Source: Daphnia pulex
Taxonomy: Eukaryota; Arthropoda; Branchiopoda; Diplostraca; Daphniidae
DNA length: 64,000 nt
Assembly (NCBI RefSeq): GCF_021134715.1
Contig: NC_060018.1
Location: 8,015,501 to 8,079,500 of the forward strand
Direction: 5' to 3'
The notes beneath the pieces were generated by a model, which saw only the letters and a list, made by a program, of their open reading frames with translations, made no database searches and was not told where the DNA came from. This document shows, one piece after another, positions 12,982 through 24,786 of the stretch (positions are counted from its first letter, which is position 1; each line of letters starts with the position of its first letter). The position numbers and the translations under genes are program-made.

Positions 12982-15900
12982 CTATTCAGAGTATTTCTCC
13001 GGCAGGATGTACGAAATGTCGTCCCAGGGATGACGGTAGAGTCCTTGCTTGAGTCGCCTTTGATCCAGATAGTGGCCTGCGTTTGTACAAAGAGAGAGAA
13101 AGAAAAAAAAAAGAGTTGATGGATGCAAGAAACAGATGGACAAGAAAAGCTCGTCTGAAACTTGATGCGCACGTACCGATAAAGCCCGTGCATCGACCCA
13201 AGACGAAAAGACCGTTGATCGTGCCGATCTCGATGTACTCCTGCGCCTCCTCCCTGTATCAACAACGTCGTCGAAATGGAAGATAAACGAATAATCCATC
13301 AGTGGTTCATACAAAAGCGTCATAAAAGAAACAACAAGGAAAGGGAAAAAATAAGAACTCTTGAGCGGATAAAAGAGAGAAAATAAATCCAAATTGGAAA
13401 TCAATGTCGTACCGAGTGAAGCAGCCAGAGTTGCGGAGAAGGTCGACGAAAGCCACGCCGATGATGCCGTCGACGTTCAGAATGAGATTGGGTTTCTTGC
13501 TCGTTGTGATCTTCTCCACCTCGAGGGCGTAGTCCAACAACGGAGTGGCGGGGAAATGTTCGCGCAGGAACTCCTAGACAAATCGGAGACGAAAATTGAG
13601 ATCCCATTCTAAAAGGAAATGCGAGAGTCAATTTACCTTGATGATGGTGACACGCATGTCGGGATTGTTGATGCTCTTGACGCGGTGACCCACTCCCATG
13701 ATCAGCTCGCCCTTCTTGCGCATACTGTTGACAAATTCCATCGGATGTTGTCCGATGTCGTAAGCCTCGCTGAATTGACGAGCGGCAGCGTCCAACGCTC
13801 CACCAAATCGATCACCCTAAAGACATCAAACATTGAAAGTGTCCGTCTGCTTTTGTCTTCATTTGCTGGCCAAACGACTTACGATGGTCAAGAGACCAGA
13901 CACCAGAGAAGACACCAAATCTTTGCCGGCCCTGGCGCAGACGATGGTGTTATGAGCACCGGAGACAGCCGGTCCGTGGTCGGCCGTCACCATCAAACAC
14001 ATTTCGATGAATTTGCAAGCGTAGACGGGCAGACGGCGCTGGAACCAGAGCAGCGAAATCACTCCACCAATACCCAAATTTTGTTTTAGCACCTGGAAAT
14101 TAAAAAAAAACAAAAAAAAACGAACGAACAATGGTCAAAATAAGATCATTCAATTTTGATTGGTGACTGAGCAAACCTCGCTGATGGGCATGCCGGCGTA
14201 GAGAAGTTCCTGGCCACGCTCATCGCTCACGCTGGTCATAAACGAAGCCGGTTTGCGGATCAGGCCGAGCTCACGCGCCCAGGAGTAATCCATGGGCACA
14301 GTGGGCGGCGGGACTTCTTCGCGTGGGACGATGGTGCCATCCTGGACCAATTGCTTGTAAACCTTTTCGATGACCTCACCCAAATCGTCAAAACTCTGTG
14401 GAACGTGACCGCCAGCCTCGGCCAGAGCCTTGTTCTTGGCCAGGGCCGTCTCACGCTCAGCATTGGCGCAAGCTCCGGCGTGACCGAACTGGACTTCAGA
14501 GGAGAACATGCTGGCACAAGTGCCAATGCACCAAGCAATAATTGGCTTGGTAATTCTTCCATCCGTCAACGCCCGGCAAACGTCGTACTCTTCGACTCCT
14601 CCAACTTCACCCAAGAGGACCAACATCTTGACTTCCGGATCGTTCTGGTAGCGAAGCAGATGGTCAATGAAGGTTGTACCAGGGTAACGATCGCCACCGA
14701 TGGCCACGCCCTCGCAAACGCCGTTCGAGTGATGAGCGATGATGTTGTTCAGCTCGTTGGACATGCCGCCCGAACGGGACACATAAGCCACACTGGACAA
14801 TGACAAAGGAATAAATTCATGCATAATTACTATGCCATTAGGTTAAAATGGAAATTGTGTTACCTGCCGGGGCGATACAGCTTTGAGTGGAGAATGTTGT
14901 CCATCATGCCACCAGTGTTGCCGATCTTCAAGCAACCCGGTTTAATTCCACCGACTGTGGCTGGACCGATGATGGCCACATTCTTCGAAGCGGCCAGTTT
15001 GTTGAGTTTACGGGTCGAATTTTCAGGAATGCCTTCGGCAATGATGGCAATGGTACGGATTTGCGGGTAATTCATGGCTTCCACCGTGCTGTCATAGGCG
15101 GAGCGGAGGGAGGCGAAATTGACCATGACATCGGCGGTGGGATGTTTCTTCATGGCATCGTCCATCGACTTGTAAACGGAGATGAAAACCTCGCCGTGAC
15201 CCCAGTAGAATTTCTGCTTGTGGTCTCCAGTAAACGGGTAAACCATGGCCGCTACAGAGGGTTCCTTGCGTCGGCATACAAAGTCAAAGTCCAACATTGA
15301 TTGGACGGCCCTTGTCTGCATGCCCCAGACGATGGATTTCGTCTCGGACGTGAAAAGTGGTTTGAGGAAAGCCAGCGAAGAAGAGGCGCCGGCTGCGGAT
15401 GAGCCCTGGCGCGATCCCTCCTTCTCGTCCCACGAGGCGCGGTTACCAACGCCGGAATCCTGAGAAACTGCTCGAGCTCGGGGCATCTGTCGAAACGGTT
15501 GATCGATTAGAGACTTGTTTCTTTTTGAGCTATATATTTTTTTTTTGTTCATGAGCAGACCTCATCTTCTTGGCCGCCAGGCAATAAAAAGTTGGCCGTC
15601 GAGAATTCAACAACCGACTCGCTGGGGATCGGACGTTTGCCAAGCGCCATGCCCACAACGGCAGTCATGTGGGTTTCGGGGCCGAAAACATGGACGGGTA
15701 TTCCCAAATTGGCTCCCACTTCTCGCATCACCCTGACCAAACAAACAGACAAAAACGTGTTATGTTTATTATACATCTATAATTTTTGTTGATTAAAAAC
15801 AATTACCGAAGACCCTCCTGGTAGTTGGGTCCAGCTCGGCGGACAAAGATGGAAACCTTATGATCCACCAATTTGGTCTGGTACTGCAACAGAGCCTTAA

Positions 15901-17862
15901 CGATGCCCTTAAACGTGGCCGCAACGTTAGTGAAATTAGCGATTCCGCCTCCAATGATCAGCACCTAAAAAAGTCAAGAGAAACCGGCACTATCAGGTTA
16001 CCATCAATTCACACGAGACGTTCTTTAAGTCATTTAGGTCACATTTGAAATTCAGGGGTTTAAAAAAGATGATGCAATCCTCACGATCACGCCATGTGCG
16101 ATTTATTAAAGAAAAAAAGATAACTCGATATCAGGTTTTAAAAGACACTAATCAGCGTATTATTTCGAATGTTGTCTTTTTGTAAAAGGACAACCACGAA
16201 ACGACCTTTGAACTTTTTTCATTTCGAAAGGCCGAAATCAAAACGCTATTGAAATCGAGATTACTTCACCAAAAGTCCTGTGATAACAACGGAAACGGCG
16301 GTAATGTATATCCGCCGAGTCAGAATGACACATCAAAAGTACCCCGTGACTTTTTCCCCTAATTGTTGCAACCCCCAAAAATCAGTCAAAACTAACATTG
16401 GATCAATACCTTTCCGTCTGGATGTTTATCTTGGGTCATTAGACTGAGAATGGTTTTAGCATACTCGTAAGTTTGCTGCTCAGACGGGGCGCCCGAGTAC
16501 TCGCCGTAATTAGCCAGTTCGGCAGCGCCGCCCAAATCGCAAATGGTGTCGGAATAAATGACCGAAGCGCCTCCACCGGCCACCATGGTCCAGATGCGTC
16601 CAGCCCTGTTCAAGATGGTCAACTTGAGCGAAGCGCCACTTTTCGAATCCAGGTCGGCGATATAGGCCTCCTCGGGATAGGCGTCGCGGCCGAACGGAGG
16701 CGGATATTCGATGCTTCCCCATTTGGTGCGACAGAGAAAATCGGCCGTGGCATCGATTTTGGCCGCCAAATCCAGCATGAAGACACCGCCTTCCGCCGTC
16801 ACCACCAACGGGTTGATTTCCATGTAGGTGAAATGGAGATCGACGTAGACATCGTAGAGGGCAACGATATAGTCGGCCACTCGTCTGAAATGGTAATCGA
16901 AATTCAGCCAATCAACATTTGTCCTTTGACTGATAACAAAAGGGAGGAAACTTGGCAACTTGAAATTTTTCGACAAATTGAACCCACTCTTTTTTGGCAT
17001 CGTCGCTGACGTTGACCAGCAAACCGCTCAATATATCCTCCCGGCTGGGTTTATTGTCGATTTCCACGGACAGGCGCAAAGCTTTTTCGTCCACGTCGCC
17101 AATATCCACGCCTCCTTGGTGGTGAAAGAGAATGACGTCGCCGTTGCGTTCAGAGTAAACGCAAACGTATGCCTCCTCCTCCTGTTTTTATTTTATAGAC
17201 GCATTATAATTTCACAACATATTGAGCACGTTTCCTTATCTATATGCTTACGTCTTTGTGTGCAATAAACGGTTCGATAATGAAACGACGCAGTTTACCA
17301 GTTGCCTTGCCCACCTGAATAAATAGATTTAATTCAATTTATCAAACATTTCTGGCATTCCATAAAAAAAAATATTTAAACATAAAACAAACAAAAATAC
17401 AAGATTAAATTTCAAAGAATCAAAATTACCTGGACGTCTTTATCTATCCTTTCATTAACCCATTCTTGGACTTGAGTAAAGTCCACATTGACCTTGATGA
17501 GACCCAATTTTCCACGTCGCTTTATGAGCTGATCCGGCTTCACCACCAGTTTCTGTACACGATTTAAAAGCATAAAAAAATAAAAATTTATTATCAATTC
17601 GGGCATTTCCTACTTGAGAATACTCGGAACGGGACGCAGGGACAAATGTCATTCATTCGAAGAACTGTTATTATATATTTTTCAAAAAAGGAAACTAATC
17701 ACTCACCTCGGTTTCGAGCCAAGGTTCCTGCTGGACAAGTTGGCTCCATGAGACGCTTTGGTCATAGACAGCGAAACGACACTTGGCCACGCCGTTGGAG
17801 TAATTCAAATTCCGGTTAATCAAGTCCTTGCCCGTTGCTTCCCAAATGGCTCGGGCAGACAT
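12982..17862 (-). CDS. ACLY: ATP-citrate lyase (ATP-citrate synthase)
   Basis: Cytosolic homotetrameric enzyme that converts citrate, CoA and ATP to acetyl-CoA, oxaloacetate, ADP and phosphate, supplying acetyl-CoA for lipid synthesis and histone acetylation. Fourteen coding exons on the minus strand, in order: 17707-17862, 17430-17552, 17252-17314, 16988-17181, 16410-16884, 15807-15964, 15561-15732, 14864-15486, 14177-14792, 13883-14092, 13637-13816, 13413-13573, 13177-13253, 12982-13076. They join in frame to 1,100 residues, against 1,101 in human. Visible are the N-terminal ATP-grasp part ([14 protein letters not shown]), the CoA-binding part ([16 protein letters not shown]), the phospho-histidine loop FGHAGACA with the catalytic His near residue 759, and the C-terminal citrate-synthase-like module ending in [16 protein letters not shown]. 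The variable linker is rich in Ser, Gly and Ala. All introns use GT-AG. A non-coding first exon ending near 18,492 is possible. It lies head-to-head with the dpy-19 homologue. Confidence 0.97.
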
Positions 17863-19099
17863 TCTGTATAGATAGTCTAGACTTCAAAAGGAAAAGAGGA
17901 AAGTTAATTTTGCCGAATCGCAACCGCGAACAAAGGTGAGAGTCTTCTAGGTATTGATCGGTTGTCGCCCACCCTTCTTTTTCCTACGCTCACGCAGACG
18001 TCAGATTCAGTCGGTACACCATCAAAGCAACGGTGTAACAACTGTAACAGATTCAGTTCTATTCTATCTCAAAAAGATCTTAAAAACTATAATTCAGTTT
18101 GATAATCTAAGAGAAAGATTTTCTGTTTTAAAAGACATACGGAAGTAGAAATCGTATGTTAAAGCCTAAACCTGTTTGACGAGAAAGAAACGATAACCTC
18201 GGGGCAGCTGGAGAAAGTTACCCTAACGGTGTACTGATTATACAGTGATGCTCTCAAATAACTGGGTGAACATTTAAAAAAAAAATCTAACTAGGCTATT
18301 GGAATTCTTTCTCATGCCCTATAATAGTTAACTTAGCACCCATAATATAAAAGGTTAATTTAATCCAATCAACGGAATCTGAATGATTCCGTTGCAAACG
18401 CAGTGACATGGTCCAGCAGACAATTTAAATATTCGCGGACAAAACTGAGATATGCACCAAAAACAGAATAAAAAAAGAAATTAGTACTTACGATTAAAAT
18501 TGATGAAAATGAATCGGAATCTTCGTTAATAAATTCTAAAGAGTTAAAAGAAGTTAAAAGAAATGATTTCGTGGAATGTTGAGTGGAATTACGAGTGACA
18601 CGTTCACTCGTGAGTCGTGAAAAGGTTTGACAGGAATACTGACTGTGCCACAGTGACTATGAGAACTTTGCATTACAGGAAAGGAAAATATAATTTCTCT
18701 ACCTGAATCATGCATTACCGCCATCTAGTAAGTAAAACTGCAACTATAGTCACTTTTTCAATTGACGATAAATTTAATTAACATTCCCAAAAATGATGAT
18801 TTCAATCGATAAGAATAGCATTACGTATCACACTTGCGTAATGAAAATTTAAAAAAACAAATCAGGAGTAATTTATTTCATGTTACTTACAATTCAAACA
18901 AAATTAGGCTAGCCATCTGTTATTCTTTTTTAGTACTGCCAAAAGTTTTAAGTGTTGCAACAGCGGCACAGACGACGGCGAGAAGATAGACAGCTGCCGC
19001 AAACCAGCTGACATTAACTAGTTTTTTTTTCTAAGCAATCAAAAACAAACAAGAAAAAACAAGCAACACGTGGTGAAATAATTCGGAATTTGAAGAATC
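17863..19099. promoter_or_regulatory. Divergent intergenic region, ACLY / dpy-19
   Basis: The 1.2 kb between two oppositely transcribed genes must hold both promoters. On the minus strand an acceptor just upstream of the ACLY start (near 17,881) and a donor-like GTAAGT near 18,491 suggest a 5'-UTR intron for ACLY. A CTCF-like motif (CTAGATGGCGG on the minus strand) lies at 18,718-18,730. No TATA box could be assigned with confidence. There is no coding frame of substance. Confidence 0.5.
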
Positions 19100-21984
19100 A
19101 TGAATGATGGAGCAACCTTACCAACAACCACCCATTATGCGCAGTACGCACTAATTGTGTCCATTGGTTAGTTATACTTCTCCCCTAAAAAATTTCCAAC
19201 ATATGTTTTAGTTGCTGACGTACAATTTCTCTCGTGTACTATATTTAGCGTTAGTGTGTAGCTGCCTCAATTTTTACCATGTATCTACAATGTTTGAAAA
19301 TGATCGACACTTCTCACATCTCTCTACGCTTGAGAGGGAAATGACCTTCCGTTCTGAGATGGGCTTGTAAGATTTACTATTTTTATTCCTTGATTTTCTA
19401 TCCCTATCATCAAATTATTTATTCTTTTTTTGCAGCTACTACTCGTATTACAAAAGGATTGTCAATGCACCGTCATTCTTCTTGGGACTTCACAGTATAA
19501 TGAACGACAACAAAACAGAGTATCCGTCAACCATCAACACATTACAGAGATTTAATCTCTATCCCGAGGTACATGTGATATTTAAAAACTTGTTCATTTA
19601 TCTTTCTAAATATTATTGGAAATCATTGCAGGTAATTTTAGGAGCTGCATATAGGGGTTTCATACACTTTACAAATACTGCCGGAATTAAAACTAAAGAA
19701 TGTTGGCAAGTTGATCGCGGAGACGATCTACCAGCGGTTTGGAGCTGTGAAGGTTTAGGTGATCCTTCCTATTTTTACATTAATGGAGTGTGGCTCTGTG
19801 CAGGGATCACAGCCGCCCTAATTTTCCTTTACGGTTGCTACCTAAGTCGTTCAATATTTGGAGGCATCATTGCCATTTCTGCTTTCTTTTTTAATCACGT
19901 AGAGGTATAATTCTGAAAAGTACGACGTATGACATAACAAAATTACTTATGTAATTCTATGGTGAGACAGTGTACGCGCGTTCAATGGACACCTCCGTTG
20001 CGAGAAAGCTTCGGCTATCCATTGATTTTGGCTCAGATTTTGTCAGTCTCCTGGTGTTTGCGTCAAACAACTCCACACTGGAAACATTTATGCTGTATTG
20101 CCTTTACCACTACGGCTTCCCTAGTCACCTGGCAATTTTCGCAATTTGTCTTCCTTACACAAGTGCTCAGTTTAACGGTGTTGTGGATCCAAAATTCTAC
20201 TCCTCGTTCGAATATAACTGTAGTTTTTCTTGGAAAATTGGTATGTATCATTTTTCCTCATCTTTATAACTAACTTGAACTCAATATTTTTATTTTGTAG
20301 ATTGGACTACAAAATGCCATTGTTTTGCTGTTCGCCAACGAAATGCTTCTTACGTCGTATTACTCTTGCTCGATTGTTGTACTACTGGGATTCATCGTAT
20401 TCTTTCCTCATTTCTCATCACGTCCTCAAAACGAGTGGCTAAAACTTAGAAATACGGTCATTTACGGCGTACTAATAGGTGCATGCACGTTCTTCTTGCG
20501 CCTTTGTGTATCAATTCTCATAGGATCGAAAGACGACGTAAGTATAGCTATATTATTTTGAGTAATTTAGCTGTGATAACAAGACGAATATTTCTACATC
20601 ATTTCCAGGCTCACATCCTCAATTTGCTTCGATCAAAATTCACTTCTTTTCGAGATTTTCACACCATGCTCTACACATGTGCCGCCGAATTTGATTTCAT
20701 ATCGCTATCGACGATCTACCGATTGTCTTCCACTCTTTTACTGCCTATTGTGTACATAGCTGTTGGAAGTGTAACGCTGTATGCAGCAGGAATTGGTGAG
20801 ATGACGAGCAACAGTGGAGCTTGCCAGAAACGAACTGTGGCTTCGTTGCCAATGAAAAAGCAGAGAGAATCGCGACGAGATTTGAAAGAGATTCCGAAAA
20901 GTGAAATACCATCACCTCGCAAGGTTGACGCTGCCGTCCAGTACAACATTTTGCAACTAATTGCGTTCATTATAATGGCTGCAATAATAATGCGGCTGAA
21001 GCTGTTTATGTCGCCCCACTTGTGTATAATGGCCAGTCTTGTTGCTTCTAAAAAGGTTTATATTTTATTTTTCCTTCGTAATTCTATACTTTATTTTCCT
21101 TTCCTAACATTTTTTTTTTTTTTTTCATTTAGTACATGTTTTTCGTCAAAGGCAAATTAATGCACTTGGCGTTGCTGGCAGCTTTGTTAAGTGGGATGAG
21201 TTATGCAGGCTTGCGCAATCTAAAAGAACAAAGAAGGTATGTGTCTTGCCCGATTGTCGTAAAAAAATAAATGTAATGAATTGTGTTTATTATTAATTTT
21301 GACAGTATCGTCGGAGAGTACAGGTATTTGAATACAAAACTTAGGCAAATTAAGAAACATAAAACTAATTTCAAGTAAAAAATAGCAACCCGGCATTAGA
21401 AGATTTGGTGAATTGGATTCAAAAGGAGACACCGCGAGAGGAAGCAGCTTTTGCTGGACCTATGCCTATTATGGCGTCAATATTACTTACTACTCAAAGG
21501 CCAATAATTAACCATCCGCACTACGAATATGCCGATCTAAGGTATACTTGAATAAAGTTCAAATGTTGTCCAATTTCTTATTGTTTATTATTGATAGAGA
21601 ACGCACTAAGATTGTTTATCGAGCTTTTGGTCGCGGCACCGTTGCTGAATTATATCGTTCCCTTGTTGATCTCAAGGTAACGTATTTCGTTCTTCAAGAT
21701 CACTGGTGTTATGGAGAGTCACGGTACGTTTCGATTGATTTCTTCAATGATGGGTGTGTATTTATTGTCATTTCTGAATTTATTATAGACCTGGTTGCAG
21801 TATGTTGAACATTTGGGATATAGAAGAGCCTCATCGAAAAGATCTCAATCCCTTGTGCTCAATTTTGTTTGAAGGTAACCCCAGTCCTTTGCAACGAGTT
21901 TTCTCCAATGAGATCTACGTCGTTTTACGAGTGCCTTCGCGCTACGTTGAAGTGAAACTTCCACCTCGTCAGTATCGTCAATGA
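19100..21984 (+). CDS. dpy-19: DPY-19-like protein C-mannosyltransferase
   Basis: Multi-pass ER membrane enzyme that C-mannosylates tryptophans in WxxW motifs of secreted proteins, such as thrombospondin repeats, using dolichol-phosphate-mannose (established for the family). Twelve coding exons: 19100-19166, 19249-19366, 19436-19568, 19632-19904, 19971-20240, 20301-20537, 20609-21055, 21133-21236, 21306-21323, 21386-21541, 21598-21723, 21789-21984. They add up to 714 residues, close to the vertebrate DPY19L length. Conserved blocks seen: TFRSEMG followed by YYSYYKRIV in the first luminal loop, the block [15 protein letters not shown], many hydrophobic membrane segments, and the luminal C-terminal part SIVGEY through YFVLQDHWC. 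Exon 9 is a micro-exon of 18 bp, joined by frame and family conservation. The start chosen is the first ATG that leads directly into a hydrophobic segment. It ends tail-to-tail with the BTB gene. Confidence 0.93.
21306..21323 (+). other. 18-bp micro-exon of the dpy-19 homologue
   Basis: Flanked by AG before and GT after, it supplies the residues between KEQRR and NPALEDLV, giving the family motif IVGE(Y/F)S. Without it the frame breaks, so it is supported by phase on both sides. Confidence 0.8.
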
Positions 21985-22751
21985 TGAAGTCAGTTATTCT
22001 ATAGCAAAAAAAAAAAAAGGATATACTATCGAGATTGATCAAAAGAAGGCAACTAAGAAAAAAAAAAACCAAGATGTCATATTTAACAAAGAGATGGTTA
22101 TAATTTTTACAGCCAAAATTGTACATAGGGGACAGGATAAAAAATAAAAGAGTAGACAAGATACGCGAATACACTATGCCGTGTTTTAGTCGGAATTTCA
22201 AAAGTTGACACTGATTTCTACTGGCTCGTGTTAATCCGGTACACGCAATTGGTACTGTGGAATGGTCGAGCACTAAATACGGGATCACTGGACATGTCGT
22301 TCACCTGCTCGAAAACCCCTGCACTATGCACGCGTTAGCAGCAATGGCTGGTTTAGTAACCACGGTTATTTAAAAACACACATACAAAAATGCTTTCAAT
22401 GTAGTACGGAATCGGAACAAAACGAAGGAACTATTTCACATTGGGAAATTCATGTCAATGCAGTCATAGGAATAGGAAACATATTGGTAGCTTAAAAGAG
22501 AAAAAAGTCAACAAAACAATCTTGCACATATGATCAAAGATCGAAGCAAATAAAGGGTGAAATCGTCAATTAAGAAACCTAAAAAAATAGGTTAAACGCG
22601 TTCGAATGTGACATTTAAATTTCACTGGAAACATAAAATCTAAAACGATAAGAAAATTACGAGATGAAAAAAAAAAAACACTGGATGAATAAAAATGAAA
22701 ATAACTATCACTGGAGGCGCGAGAAAACAAACAGTTTGAGAAAAAAATTCT
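21985..22751. other. Convergent 3' region between dpy-19 and BTB genes
   Basis: A+T-rich sequence containing the 3' UTRs of both genes. Several A-runs are present. No coding frame with recognisable content is seen. Confidence 0.5.
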
Positions 22752-24786
22752 TCATCTGTGACCATTCTTCTTATGGTTGTACATTTCGTATTTCGTGCGG
22801 AAAAGTTCTCCGCACAGACAAGCGAATGGATCTCTTCCTTCTGCGTGCATGATGGCGGTGTGGGTGCGTAAAGTAGCCGCATCGCGGTACATTCGGCGAC
22901 AAATTGGACAAGGGCGCGGTTCGTGGAAGGCCAATTTTCGAGGAGGATCTCCTCCCAAGGGATCAAAACCTGTGGCCAAAGAAAAGAAGCGATTAGTCTA
23001 ATCAGAAACTAGGGAATTCCAATTGAAGCTTACTAGGACTGGCGGTATCGGCTCTTGTTGACATAGAGGCAGGTCCTGCATCAGGTGGAGTCGAAGGACC
23101 CATTAGGACTTGCGTCATGCTGTCGTTACTGCTTGTCGAGAGATGACGAGCTTGAGATGCGGCCGCTCGAAGTTTGGCTGATGCACTTAATAGGTTTGGC
23201 GCTGCTAAATGCTGGGCCAAAAGCGGAAGTGAGAAGGCTTCTCCTCGACTGCTCTCACTCATTGCTCCTAGCTCTGCTTCGCTCTCACTTTCATCGTCAC
23301 CGCTAACTCCTCCTCCGGCCCCATGGGGACTATTATCCTCGCCAAATTCGTCCTCAAAATCCACTAGAGGTTCTTCTTTAATCTCGACTACCGCGTCGGG
23401 CTCTATGTCTCGTCCGCCATGGCAGCTATTTTCCATATCGCCAAACGAGGATTCCACTTTGTCGTCTTTTTCGTTCATCTCCTCATCCGACGAGCTAGTG
23501 GCAGATATGTCAGCTCCGTTGTTGTGACTCCCCGATGAAGCAGCAGCAGCCATGACAACGGAACTTAAATTCAATAAATTTTCTAATGATGTAGGAAGAA
23601 TGTTGACACTGTTTGAATTGGTGGCTGATGATGCAGTATGAGATGAATTGGCTTGCACTTTGGAAGCCAGTGCAGTTAGAGCTCGGGTGGAGCTTCCCAT
23701 CGACTTGGCTGTCAAATCAAAAGTCGGGGTTGCGGGTACGGCAAGTTGTTGAGATAAAATGGACTGTAACATGGGCACAGGACGTGAAGATCCTCCAGAA
23801 CTCTTCTGTCTTTTGGCAACTGGCGACGGGATAGGACTGGAATTGCTGCAGGAATTGGTGTCAGAGACGGATGCACATCTCTTTGTGGCAGAAATGCTGG
23901 TGTTCAGGAGACCAGCAAGAAAGGATTGATTTCCTTTTATTCCAGGAGTTCCTCCTTCTTTTTCATCTTTAGTGGAAGCCGATTGGCCTTCTCGAATTTC
24001 GCACAATCCTCGAACTTCCAATAACTGGGCCGTCTGAAGAAGCTGTGGTATTCGTTCTTGCTCGACCATCACTTGACCGTGGTACATGAAGAAAAGAATG
24101 GCCGAAAGCTCACTGTAGGCGACATCTCGTAAGATGATAATCGGGTGCTGGCAAGGATTATCCTGTTAAAAATAGGTACAGTTTTTTAGATACAGCTCAA
24201 CAGTAACAATTTTCTTTGTAAAGTTTCAATGTTTCTCTTTATTGTTGTTTCAAAACAAAAATGTCCTTGTTTAATAACCACATAGGACTTGATAGATTTA
24301 ACATAAATCACACTGTAGTAGCTATTATTGATGTACTACTTTATTATTAAATGCATAACTAATGCAGCTAGCCATTGATTCCAAACATTTACTCTACTTT
24401 CAATTTTAATTTGTTTTAAATACATTTATTTTACTTCTTTAAAAACTTTTGATGAACATTTTTAATGGTGTACCATGTACAGTAGATAATTTTTAAAATC
24501 CCCAATTTAATAAAAACACCTTCAACAATGGATCACTAAGAACTTGAGCAATATTTCAGGAGATGGGGAATGTTGATAATAACTGACTTACTTTCAAAAG
24601 TCTTCTGAAATATGTTGAACATGCTGACAAAACAACTTTGTGGGCCTTGACACTCTGTCTGTCACAAGAGAGTGTGACATCCACAAAATCTTCCTGGCCA
24701 AGTAATACTTCAAATTCTGAGATGATGCTGTCAGAATGATTGTTCCAGCGAAGACAATATTGCTGTCCGCTATCGGATTCGCCCAT
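22752..24786 (-). CDS. BTB/POZ and C2H2 zinc-finger transcription factor
   Basis: Nuclear sequence-specific regulator of the arthropod tramtrack/bric-a-brac BTB group. Three coding exons: 24592-24786, 23034-24162, 22752-22969, giving 513 residues. The BTB domain occupies about residues 9-120 and carries the group hallmarks: [10 protein letters not shown] near the start, [21 protein letters not shown], and [13 protein letters not shown] in the second exon. A long disordered middle follows, rich in Ser and Ala, with acidic patches. The C-terminus has two C2H2 fingers from about residue 461 ([10 protein letters not shown]..., then [10 protein letters not shown]...). The start codon lies just after a 5'-UTR splice acceptor. 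Lola-, tramtrack- and Broad-type genes all share this plan, so I give no symbol. Alternative 3' exons encoding other fingers are common in this class, but none are visible in the window. Confidence 0.88.

Noticed and set aside
13619..14089. 156-codon plus-strand frame and other plus-strand frames through 12,982-17,862
   Set aside because: They are antisense shadows of ATP-citrate lyase exons, whose minus-strand protein is highly conserved.
22664..22852. Plus-strand 62-codon frame over the zinc-finger exon
   Set aside because: Antisense to the C2H2 fingers of the BTB gene.
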